From NCBI GenBank assembly GCA_900313765.1, contig OMSN01000031.1:1-11839 (forward strand): a DNA stretch of 11,839 bases, given 5' to 3'. The position numbers and the translations under genes are program-made. A model generated the notes under the pieces. It worked only from the letters and a program-made list of their open reading frames with translations, had not been told where the DNA came from and did not search any database. Below are positions 1-6,237 of this stretch, piece by piece. How positions within the stretch are numbered: the stretch's first letter is position 1; each line of letters begins with the position of its first letter. The stretch is from an uncultured Eubacteriales bacterium (lineage in GTDB: Bacteria > Bacillota > Clostridia > Lachnospirales > Lachnospiraceae).

Positions 1-22
1 CCTTTTCTGTTGAGATGCTTTC

Positions 23-28
23 ATTATA
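23..28 (-). promoter_or_regulatory. Possible -10 box (TATAAT) for a minus-strand gene beyond the left edge
   Basis: Read on the minus strand, a perfect TATAAT lies just past the terminator of the chimeric ORF, pointing out of the window to the left. No good -35 box is seen at 16-18 nt and there is no extended -10 TG. The remaining sequence in 1-60 shows nothing else recognisable. The call rests on one hexamer and the position only. Confidence 0.25.
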
Positions 29-59
29 CCGCAACTGCGCGGGGAATCCAGTCTTTTTT

Positions 60-99
60 GTGAATAAAAGCTCCGGGGCTGCTTGAACAGCCCCGGAGC
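60..99 (-). terminator. Intrinsic terminator of the ROK-DnaJ chimeric ORF
   Basis: Positions 70-81 and 88-99 form a perfect 12-bp GC-rich stem (GCTCCGGGGCTG and its complement) around a 6-nt loop. On the minus strand the stem is followed by TTTTATTC, which serves as the U-tract. It starts 5 nt after the stop codon of the minus-strand ORF, so it is the native terminator expected behind a dnaJ gene. Seen directly in the sequence. Confidence 0.9.
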
Positions 100-104
100 C
101 GCGT

Positions 105-500
105 TTATTTTTTCTTTTTCCCGAAAATGCCGCCGAGCCCGAAGGAGCCCCCGTCATATTCGCCCATCGAGGCGGCGAACTGGCGCAGCAGCTCCTTCTG
201 CGAGCCGGTCAGCCCTTTGGGCACCTTGATGTTCACGGTGACGAACTGATCGCCGCGCCCCGAGCCGCGTAGATAGGGGATGCCCTTGCCGCGCATGCGG
301 AAGGTCGTGCCGGGCTGAGTGCCCTCGGGGATCGTGAGCTTGACGTTTCCGTCGAGCGTGGGCACCTCGATCTCGGCGCCGAGCACCGCCTGGGCATAGG
401 AGATGTCCTGCTGGGAGACGGAATCATTCTGATAGATATACTGGTAGATCAGATTCAGATTATTCTGGCTGATCTGCCCTGGCGTGATGGTCTTTCGCAT
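105..500 (-). CDS. Chimeric ORF: ROK-family repressor N-terminus fused to DnaJ C-terminal domain
   Basis: A 131-residue ORF made of two unrelated parts. Residues 1-35 (starting [20 protein letters not shown]) resemble the start of NagC/XylR-type ROK repressors: helix 1 and helix 2 of the winged helix-turn-helix. The recognition helix and the whole sugar-kinase-like domain are absent. Residues 33-131 match the end of the chaperone Dna[17 protein letters not shown], then [17 protein letters not shown] and [18 protein letters not shown], which is C-terminal domain II plus a charged tail ending in KKKK. The J domain, Gly/Phe region, zinc fingers and C-terminal domain I are missing. The start at 500 is chosen because AGGTGG lies 7 nt upstream; the ATG at 515 overlaps that ribosome site. 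The DnaJ part uses GC-rich codons (CTC, GCC, GAG), unlike the first 35 codons and unlike the operon genes. As it stands the product should be neither a working repressor nor a working co-chaperone. It is either a rearrangement product or an assembly artefact. Confidence 0.8.
   Translation of the reverse strand: MRKTITPGQISQNNLNLIYQYIYQNDSVSQQDISYAQAVLGAEIEVPTLDGNVKLTIPEGTQPGTTFRMRGKGIPYLRGSGRGDQFVTVNIKVPKGLTGSQKELLRQFAASMGEYDGGSFGLGGIFGKKKK
396..404 (-). other. Fusion junction with putative 9-nt microhomology (Ile-Ser-Tyr)
   Basis: The codons ATC TCC TAT at this point fit both parents: ROK repressors often read SQQDISY here, and DnaJ proteins read [11 protein letters not shown] or ISFAQA at the start of the retained segment. 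Codon composition changes straight after it. The overlap in amino acids is seen; that the parent genes shared these nine bases is inferred. Confidence 0.6.
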
Positions 501-546
501 GATGTTCCACCTCATTTCAAAAAAATCTCAGAGTTTCACTGTTCAC

Positions 547-574
547 ATCATAAACAAAAAATTGCATTTTGCAA
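547..574 (-). promoter_or_regulatory. Promoter of the minus-strand (ROK) gene
   Basis: On the minus strand, TTGCAA (569-574) and TATGAT (547-552) are separated by 16 nt, a good vegetative sigma factor match. Transcription would start near 540 and give a leader of about 40 nt carrying the AGGTGG ribosome site. The -35 box lies inside the 14-bp palindrome at 565-578, an arrangement that suits autorepression. Confidence 0.65.
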
Positions 575-578
575 AATG
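565..578. promoter_or_regulatory. Perfect 14-bp palindrome, candidate operator
   Basis: CATTTTGCAAAATG is its own reverse complement and overlaps the -35 box of the minus-strand promoter. Its place in the divergent region next to a ROK-type gene start suggests it was the operator of that repressor. ROK proteins bind AT-rich dyads, but the match to a specific ROK consensus cannot be tested here. The palindrome is seen; its function is inferred. Confidence 0.5.
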
Positions 579-630
579 ATTTATTGAAATGGTCTAAGTT
601 TTGGAGATACTGCACATTTTTGCTGGCCGT

Positions 631-652
631 AATTTGGTATTTATTCCCAATT
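631..652. promoter_or_regulatory. Imperfect inverted repeat upstream of the operon promoter
   Basis: AATTTGG (631-637) and CCCAATT (646-652) form 7-bp arms with one mismatch around an 8-nt centre. The right arm runs into the -35 box of the + strand promoter. It could be a binding site for a regulator of the catabolic operon, but dyads this short arise by chance in AT-rich DNA. Confidence 0.25.
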
Positions 653-679
653 GACGCGCGGGCGTTTCACAGCTACTAT
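651..679 (+). promoter_or_regulatory. Promoter of the catabolic operon
   Basis: TTGACG (651-656) and TACTAT (674-679) are separated by exactly 17 nt, close to the vegetative consensus. Transcription should start near 685-687, only about 15 nt before the ATG at 701. It is the only good + strand promoter I find ahead of the seven-gene operon. No catabolite-repression (CRE) box was recognised around it. Confidence 0.7.
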
Positions 680-700
680 TAACACAACACAATTTGATAA

Positions 701-1483
701 ATGATTTTACAAAATAACAAAACAAAAAACAAAGGCGGAAAGAAAGGCTTTGTAACTGGAGGCGCGCGTGGGATCGGCAAATGCACAGCAACCGGATTCG
801 CGCAGGCAGGCGCAGATGTTGCGATCGTTGATCTGGACTTTGAAGAAGCGCAGAAAACCGCTGCCGAGCTGGCGGAAGCAACCGGAAGAAAAGTAATCGC
901 CATCAAGTGTGACTGCACTAGCAAGGAAGATGTAGATGCCATGGTAGCAAAGGTTGTTGCCGAACTCGGCGGCCTGGACTTCTGCCACAACAACGCAGGG
1001 ATCTGCATCAACGCACCGGCAGAGGAGATGACCTATGAGCAGTGGCTGAAGGTCATCAACATCAACCTCAACGGTATCTTCCTCACCGATATCGCGGCCG
1101 GTAAGTACATGCTTGAGAATGGCGGCGGATCCATCATCAATACGGCATCCATGTCAGCTCACATTGTCAATGTCCCGCAGCCGCAGTGTGCGTACAACGC
1201 ATCCAAGGCAGCTGTCATCCAGCTGACCAAGTCACTGGCAATCGAATGGGCGAAGAGAGGCGTCAGAGTGAATTCCATCAGCCCGGGATACATCGGTACA
1301 GATCTGGTTCTTCAGTCCAAGACTCTGATCCCGCTGATCGAGAAGTGGAACGCCATGGCACCGATGGGAAGACTTGGCAAACCGGAAGAACTTGAGTCGA
1401 TCTGCGTATATCTGGCAGGCGACACCAGCAGCTTTACCACAGGTTCTGACTTCATCATCGACGGAGCCTTCACCTGCTTCTGA
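701..1483 (+). CDS. SDR-family NAD-dependent polyol/sugar dehydrogenase
   Basis: A 260-residue classical short-chain dehydrogenase/reductase, probably oxidising a sugar alcohol to a ketose in the cytoplasm. Visible motifs: cofactor loop TGGARGIG (19-26); Asp44 at the end of strand 2, which favours NAD(H) over NADP(H); NNAG (97-100); Asn122; active-site Ser150 in NTASMSA; Tyr165 and Lys169 in YNASK; PG at 195-196; and the typical C-terminal DGAFTCF. It most resembles the mannitol/sorbitol/arabinitol dehydrogenase-like SDRs, but substrate cannot be assigned. It heads the operon. The 5' end is odd. An in-frame TAA directly precedes the ATG, there is no Shine-Dalgarno, and residues 1-12 (MILQNNKTKNKG) are a low-complexity Asn/Lys stretch encoded by A-rich DNA, where relatives have a short 'LxGK' lead-in. 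Homology seems to begin at GKKGFVTGG, so the native start may have been replaced. The catalytic fold is nevertheless complete. Confidence 0.9.
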   Translation: MILQNNKTKNKGGKKGFVTGGARGIGKCTATGFAQAGADVAIVDLDFEEAQKTAAELAEATGRKVIAIKCDCTSKEDVDAMVAKVVAELGGLDFCHNNAGICINAPAEEMTYEQWLKVININLNGIFLTDIAAGKYMLENGGGSIINTASMSAHIVNVPQPQCAYNASKAAVIQLTKSLAIEWAKRGVRVNSISPGYIGTDLVLQSKTLIPLIEKWNAMAPMGRLGKPEELESICVYLAGDTSSFTTGSDFIIDGAFTCF

Positions 1484-1571
1484 TCAACAGTTTGCTGCAA
1501 GGATACAGCGCATGAACAATGCGTCTAGATATCAATTATCACATGTTTCCATATTGAAAGGAGAAACAAAA

Positions 1572-2603
1572 ATGAAGAAACGTCTTATGGCAATGGTATG
1601 CACCGCAATTATGGCACTGAGCATGTTCGCAGGAACCGCCATGGCAGACACAGACAGCACCGACGGCGTGCAGGCTAGTCCTGAGTTCTACGAGCAGGCA
1701 GACCTGGGCGTACTGGAAGGCAAGAAGATCGGTATCACGATTCAGTCCCTTGAAAATGCGTACTGGGCAGGCGTTATGACAGCTCTTCAGGAGAAGCTGG
1801 ACAGCCTCGGCGCCAACACCACGATCGTAGCTTGTGACGACAGCTCCGCTACCCAGATCGGACAGGTTGAGAATTTCATTTCCTCAGGCTGTGACCTGAT
1901 CATGATCCATCCTTCGGATGCAGAGGCAGTAGAGGATGTAGCAAAGGAAGCACAGGATGCAGGCATCAAGGTCATGTGCTGGGATGACCCCATGACCAAC
2001 ACCGACGGAAACTGGATCCTGAATAACACCGACCTTGGCATTGCGATCGGCGAGCTGACCGGTGAGTTCATCAATGAGCACTATGATGAGGAGAACAAGG
2101 CACAGGTAACGGTTATCGGATATCCGCAGACCACGATCCTGAAAGAGCGCGAAGACGGCATCCTGGAAGGTATGGCAAATGTTGCGGACGGCAAGTATGA
2201 AGTAATTGCCAACCAGGCTGCAATCGATGCCAATGCGGCACAGACTGCAATGGAGACCATCCTGATCGCACATCCGGACTGCAAGGTTGTCACGGGAATC
2301 GGTGCCGGCGCAATGATCGGTGCAGATGAAGCACTCAATATCTCCACCGGCGGAAATATTCCGGAAGATATGGCTGTCATTACTACCGACGTTACCAAGC
2401 AGCAGCTCGAGCAGCTGAGCGACCCGGCATATCCGGCAAAGGGAATCATCGGTTTCGAAGGTTCTGACGAAGATACCGCGAATGCCTGCGCATCCATGTT
2501 TGCTCTGATCCTCAGTGACGCTCTTGAGAGCCAGAACGTGTTCCGCGGCGTAGCTCCGATCACCCTGGACAACGTAGAAGAGATCAGCGCCGGAATGAAA
2601 TAA
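1572..2603 (+). CDS. Sugar ABC transporter substrate-binding protein (RbsB-like, Peripla_BP_4 type)
   Basis: A 343-residue extracytoplasmic binding protein that captures the sugar or polyol and hands it to the permease. The start is set by GGAG (1560-1563) 8 nt upstream of the ATG; the open frame extends further back over the end of the SDR gene, but that part is not coding. Residues 1-25 are a signal peptide (MKKR, a hydrophobic stretch, then GTAMA) with likely cleavage before Asp26. The mature part has the pattern of the ribose/xylose-binding family: strand 1 KKIGITIQSLENAYW (51-65), DLIMIHPSD (108-116), MCWDDP (135-140), VIGYP (181-185), VVTGIGAGAMIGADEAL (239-255), ITTDV (270-274). No lipobox cysteine is present: Cys10 is preceded by AMV and only nine residues, which does not fit signal peptidase II. 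This is unusual for a monoderm. Followed by a hairpin and then the ATPase gene. Confidence 0.92.
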   Translation: MKKRLMAMVCTAIMALSMFAGTAMADTDSTDGVQASPEFYEQADLGVLEGKKIGITIQSLENAYWAGVMTALQEKLDSLGANTTIVACDDSSATQIGQVENFISSGCDLIMIHPSDAEAVEDVAKEAQDAGIKVMCWDDPMTNTDGNWILNNTDLGIAIGELTGEFINEHYDEENKAQVTVIGYPQTTILKEREDGILEGMANVADGKYEVIANQAAIDANAAQTAMETILIAHPDCKVVTGIGAGAMIGADEALNISTGGNIPEDMAVITTDVTKQQLEQLSDPAYPAKGIIGFEGSDEDTANACASMFALILSDALESQNVFRGVAPITLDNVEEISAGMK

Positions 2604-2643
2604 TCTGAACCAGCCGGACGCAGAAACAGAAGATGCAATAAAA

Positions 2644-2673
2644 TGGTCCCCGCCCGATAAGGGGCGGGGACCA
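2644..2673 (+). terminator. Strong hairpin without U-tract after the binding-protein gene (attenuator / mRNA stabiliser)
   Basis: TGGTCCCCGCCC (2644-2655) pairs perfectly with GGGCGGGGACCA (2662-2673) around a 6-nt loop, a 12-bp GC-rich stem. The bases after it (GCTGTC) are not a U-run, so it is unlikely to be an efficient intrinsic terminator. Hairpins in this place, between binding-protein and transporter core genes, often protect the upstream message from 3' exonucleases and keep the binding protein in excess. The structure is seen; the role is inferred. Confidence 0.75.
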
Positions 2674-2702
2674 GCTGTCAAAAATCAGGAGGCAAAAAGC
2701 GT

Positions 2703-4217
2703 ATGAGTGAAGAGTATGTCCTTGAACTGGAACATATCCGGAAAGAATACCCCGGCGTTGTTGCCCTGAAGGATGTAACCCTGCAGCTGCGTAAAGGAGA
2801 GGTCCTCGGACTGATAGGAGAGAACGGGGCCGGCAAGTCCACCCTGATCAAATGCTGCTCGGGAGCAGTTATTCCCACATCCGGAAAGATCAAAGTCAAC
2901 GGGAAAGAGTTTGACCGTATGACCCCGCAGCTGGCCGCGGAGAATGGCATAGCGATCATCTATCAGGAGTTCAACAATGTCGGAGAACTGTCTGCGGCGG
3001 AGAACCTGTTTCTGGGAAGACCGATCCGCAACGGCATCATGATCGACAGAAAAGCCATGGAAGAAGAAGCAGCCAGGGCTTTCGATCAGCTGCAGATCAA
3101 GATCAATCCCAGGGAACTGGTGAAGAATCTGTCTGTCGGCTATCAGCAGATGATCGAGATCGCGAAGGCGATCCAACAGAACGCAAAGGTCCTCATCATG
3201 GATGAGCCCAGCGCTCCGCTGACATCGAATGAAGTTGAGAATATGTTCAAGGTTGTGGAACTGCTTCGTGAGCAGGGTGTTTCCATCATCTATATCTCCC
3301 ATCGCCTGGAGGAGATCTTCCGGTTGAGCGACCGTATCGAAGTCATCCGTGACGGTGAGTATGTGACCACACTGATCACCCCTCAGGCAACGGTAGATGA
3401 ACTGATCCGTCTGATGGTCGGCCGCGAGATGACCCAGAAGTATCCGGCTCGCAAGCCCTGCATCGACGAGAACCGCGTGGTTCTGGAACTGAGAAATGTG
3501 ACCGGCAACGGGGATCATGACATATCCCTTAAACTGCATGCGGGTGAAGTGCTGGGACTCGGAGGACTGGTCGGAGCCGGCAGAACAGAGCTGGCAGAGG
3601 TCATCTTCGGGTCTAAGCCGAAAGAGTCCGGACAGATCCTTCTCAACGGACAGGAGATCAATCCGAAGGCTCCCCGTGAAGCGATCGACCTGGGGATCGC
3701 GCTGGTACCGGAGGATCGTAAACGCCACGGGGCACTCCTTACCAACTCGATCAGGAACAATATCAACATGCCGATCTATGAGCGGATCTCCAAGGCAAGT
3801 GTCATCAACTCCGGAACGGAGAGATCCACTGCGGAAAAGTACCGTACAGAGATCCAGATCAAGTGTCCGAATATCAATCAGCTGGTGAAGAACCTCTCAG
3901 GCGGCAACCAGCAGAAGGTCATTCTTGGTAAGTGGCTGGCAGCGGATTCACAGTTGATCATCTTTGACGAACCGACACGTGGTATTGACGTCGGCGCAAA
4001 GTATGAGATCTACAAACTGATCAACGATCTTGTGGAGTCAGGCCGCAGTGTGCTTATGATCTCTTCGGAGATGGAAGAACTGATCGGTATGTCTGACCGC
4101 ATCATTGTACTGGCAGAAGGCCAGATGACAGGAGAACTGGCAAAAGAAGAGTTTAATGCTGACACGATCATGGCATATGCATCTGCTATCGTGGACAATA
4201 AGGAGGTTACAGCATGA
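2703..4217 (+). CDS. Sugar ABC transporter ATP-binding protein, two ABC domains (RbsA/XylG/MglA family)
   Basis: A 504-residue fused double ATPase, the usual length for the CUT2 (ribose/xylose/galactose) importers. It powers uptake at the inner face of the membrane. Domain 1: Walker A GENGAGKST (39-47), Q-loop Gln88, signature LSVGYQQ (143-149), Walker B LIMDEPS (164-170), switch His200. Domain 2: degenerate Walker A GLVGAGRTE (288-296) with Arg in place of Lys, signature LSGGNQQ (398-404), Walker B LIIFDEPTRGID (418-429), and Ser455 where the switch His would be. The degenerate second domain is normal for this family, in which one site hydrolyses ATP. The start is supported by AGGAGG (2687-2692) 10 nt upstream. 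The stop overlaps the permease start by 4 nt, so the two are translationally coupled. Confidence 0.96.
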   Translation: MSEEYVLELEHIRKEYPGVVALKDVTLQLRKGEVLGLIGENGAGKSTLIKCCSGAVIPTSGKIKVNGKEFDRMTPQLAAENGIAIIYQEFNNVGELSAAENLFLGRPIRNGIMIDRKAMEEEAARAFDQLQIKINPRELVKNLSVGYQQMIEIAKAIQQNAKVLIMDEPSAPLTSNEVENMFKVVELLREQGVSIIYISHRLEEIFRLSDRIEVIRDGEYVTTLITPQATVDELIRLMVGREMTQKYPARKPCIDENRVVLELRNVTGNGDHDISLKLHAGEVLGLGGLVGAGRTELAEVIFGSKPKESGQILLNGQEINPKAPREAIDLGIALVPEDRKRHGALLTNSIRNNINMPIYERISKASVINSGTERSTAEKYRTEIQIKCPNINQLVKNLSGGNQQKVILGKWLAADSQLIIFDEPTRGIDVGAKYEIYKLINDLVESGRSVLMISSEMEELIGMSDRIIVLAEGQMTGELAKEEFNADTIMAYASAIVDNKEVTA

Positions 4218-5158
4218 GTCTTAAAAATGGTATTAAATCCAATGCGATCTGGCTGGTATTTGCGGTCGAAGTGATCTTCTTTGCGATCTTCAGCCACGGA
4301 GCATTTATAACACCGAATAACATCGTTAATATATCCAGACAGGTTTCCTATTACGGAATTGCATCGATCGGTATGACGTTCGTGATCCTGATCGCAGGGA
4401 TCGACCTTTCTATCGGCTCGATCATCACCATCGTCAATGTGGTATGCGCTTTCCTGATGGTCAACTTCGGGCTGAACATGTGGATCGCGATCCTGCTCTC
4501 TCTGGTGCTGTCCACCCTGATCGGTGTTCTCAACGGTTTTATGGTTGCCAGCATCGGCATCCCTGCCCTGATTGCAACCTTCGCATCCCAGACGATCTTT
4601 GAAGGTGTCTCCTACCTGATCTCCGGAGGACGTCCGATCTCCGGTCTTCCCGCCGGATTCGCGCTCTTCGGGCGCTGGTCAGTAGGAATCGTTCCGGTCT
4701 GCTGCATCATTATGATCGCCTGCTTCGCGATCGGAAGCTTTATTCTGAACAAATCTTTCTTCGGCCGCTATTTCTATGCAATCGGCGGAAATGAAGAAGC
4801 GGCGGAACTGTCCGGTATCCGTGTCAACCGCATGAAATACCTGATCTATGCACTGTCCGGATTCTTTGCAGGACTTGCAGGCATCGTTCTGCTCTCCAGA
4901 TCCAACTCCGCGCAGAGTACAGTCGGTAAAGGACTTGAATTCGACGTCATCACCTGCGTTGTCCTGGGCGGCGTATCCGTCAACGGCGGTGTCGGAAGAA
5001 TGTCCGGCGTCGTCGCCGGCGTACTGATCATCGGCTGCCTGACGAACGGCATGATCCTTATGAACGTCAGTGAATACACACAGATGGTAGTCAAGGGTCT
5101 GGTTCTGGCAGTGGCAGTAGGTATTGACTGCCTGTCCAAGAAGCGCCAGACGACCTGA
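4214..5158 (+). CDS. Sugar ABC transporter permease (RbsC family, BPD_transp_2)
   Basis: A 314-residue polytopic membrane protein that forms the channel of the importer, probably as a homodimer because no second permease gene is present. Most of the chain is hydrophobic, with roughly eight to ten membrane segments. Family hallmarks are AGIDLSIGSIITI in the first third, IGGNEEAAELSGI (in the cytosolic loop thought to contact the ATPase) and VLGGVSVNGGVGRMSGVVAG near the C-terminus, equivalent to GG(I/V)S..GG.G...G in RbsC. The start is set by the ATGA overlap with the ATPase stop and by AGGAGG (4201-4206) 7 nt upstream. Length is typical. The substrate class is sugar or polyol; the exact ligand is not readable. 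Confidence 0.95.
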   Translation: MSLKNGIKSNAIWLVFAVEVIFFAIFSHGAFITPNNIVNISRQVSYYGIASIGMTFVILIAGIDLSIGSIITIVNVVCAFLMVNFGLNMWIAILLSLVLSTLIGVLNGFMVASIGIPALIATFASQTIFEGVSYLISGGRPISGLPAGFALFGRWSVGIVPVCCIIMIACFAIGSFILNKSFFGRYFYAIGGNEEAAELSGIRVNRMKYLIYALSGFFAGLAGIVLLSRSNSAQSTVGKGLEFDVITCVVLGGVSVNGGVGRMSGVVAGVLIIGCLTNGMILMNVSEYTQMVVKGLVLAVAVGIDCLSKKRQTT

Positions 5159-5186
5159 CAGAAATAAACCATGAGGAGGTACCAAG

Positions 5187-6233
5187 ATGAATGAAATGAT
5201 GACGCAGCAGGTCATGATGGCTCCGGGAGAGATTATTTTCCGTAAGGTTCCCGTCCCGCAGCCGGGACCGGATCAGGCGCTGATCAGGATCAAGAGGATC
5301 GGCATATGCGGGAGCGACATCCATGTGAATCATGGAACTCATCCGTATACCTCTTATCCGGTGACACAGGGTCATGAAGTCTCCGGCCAGATCGTGAAAC
5401 TGGGTGAATATGTGAAGGACCTCACAGTCGGCCAGAAGGTGACGATCGAGCCGCAGGTCTTCTGCGGACGGTGCTATCCCTGCCTGCACGGTAAGTACAA
5501 CCTGTGTGAGAAACTGAAGGTCATGGGGTTCCAGACCACAGGCACAGGCAGTGAGTACTTTGCGGTAGATGCATCCAAAGTCACTCCGATCCCGGAGGAA
5601 ATGACCTATTCGGAAGGCGCAATGATCGAACCCCTTGCAGTGACTGTTCATGCCGCGAAGCGTTTCCCTGATCTGAAAGGGGCAAAAGCAGTGGTGCTTG
5701 GATGTGGTCCGATCGGTATCCTTCTGATCCAGTCACTGAAGGCAATGGGTGCTGCCGAGGTGTTTGCAACCGATATATCAGACAAACGCCTGGAACTGGC
5801 TAAGAGCCTTGGCGCAGACTATGTTGTCAACACCATGAAAGCCAACTATGCCGAAGCGCTTGTGAATGCCTTCGGACCTGATAAGGCAGATGTGATCTAT
5901 GAGTGTGCCGGGTCTGATATCACGATGGACCAGGCGATCCAGAATGCGCGCAAGGGAAGCACGATCATTCTGGTCGCGGTCTTTGGAAAGCGGGCCAGTG
6001 TAGATCTGGCAAAACTGAACGATTCCGAACTGGATCTGAATACCTCCATGATGTACAGGCATGAAGATTATGAGGATGCCATCCGGTTTGTCAGGGAAGG
6101 GAAGATTCAGCTGAAACCGCTGCAGAGTGCTCATTTTGCCTTCGAAGACTTTGCAAAGGCATATGAGTATATTGACAACAATCGCGAGTCCACCATGAAG
6201 GTACTGATCGATGTAGATCCTGAAGGGGAATGA
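5187..6233 (+). CDS. Zinc-dependent medium-chain alcohol/polyol dehydrogenase (sorbitol dehydrogenase-like)
   Basis: A 348-residue MDR-superfamily enzyme expected to oxidise a polyol or sugar hydroxyl with NAD+. Catalytic zinc ligands are visible: Cys41 in GICGSD, His63-Glu64 in GHE, and Glu148 in MIEPL. A full structural zinc site is also present (Cys93, Cys96, Cys99, Cys107). The Rossmann fold follows with GCGPIG (172-177) and Asp196 at the end of strand 2, which points to NAD rather than NADP. Length is that of L-iditol/xylitol/threonine-type dehydrogenases. The start has an excellent ribosome site, GAGGAGGT (5173-5180), 6 nt upstream. It lies 28 nt after the permease and 4 nt before the next dehydrogenase, clearly within one operon. 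L-threonine dehydrogenase is a possible alternative for this fold, but the transporter/kinase context favours a polyol substrate. Confidence 0.93.
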   Translation: MNEMMTQQVMMAPGEIIFRKVPVPQPGPDQALIRIKRIGICGSDIHVNHGTHPYTSYPVTQGHEVSGQIVKLGEYVKDLTVGQKVTIEPQVFCGRCYPCLHGKYNLCEKLKVMGFQTTGTGSEYFAVDASKVTPIPEEMTYSEGAMIEPLAVTVHAAKRFPDLKGAKAVVLGCGPIGILLIQSLKAMGAAEVFATDISDKRLELAKSLGADYVVNTMKANYAEALVNAFGPDKADVIYECAGSDITMDQAIQNARKGSTIILVAVFGKRASVDLAKLNDSELDLNTSMMYRHEDYEDAIRFVREGKIQLKPLQSAHFAFEDFAKAYEYIDNNRESTMKVLIDVDPEGE

Positions 6234-6237
6234 TGGT

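Noticed and set aside
1374..1571. Extended N-terminus for the binding protein starting inside the SDR gene
   Set aside because: The open frame has no interruption, but the clear ribosome site and signal peptide place the start at 1572, and the upstream part overlaps the conserved SDR C-terminus.
1484..1571. Separate promoter or terminator between the SDR and binding-protein genes
   Set aside because: I found no -35/-10 pair with good spacing and no stable hairpin with a U-tract; the 88-nt gap is treated as an intra-operon spacer.
520..1571. CcpA catabolite-repression (CRE) sites near the operon promoter
   Set aside because: No sequence matching TGNAANCGNTNNCA closely enough was found by eye.
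2685..3728. Minus-strand open frame of 347 codons opposite the ATPase gene
   Set aside because: Antisense to strong ABC motifs and without recognisable protein features; a codon-bias shadow.
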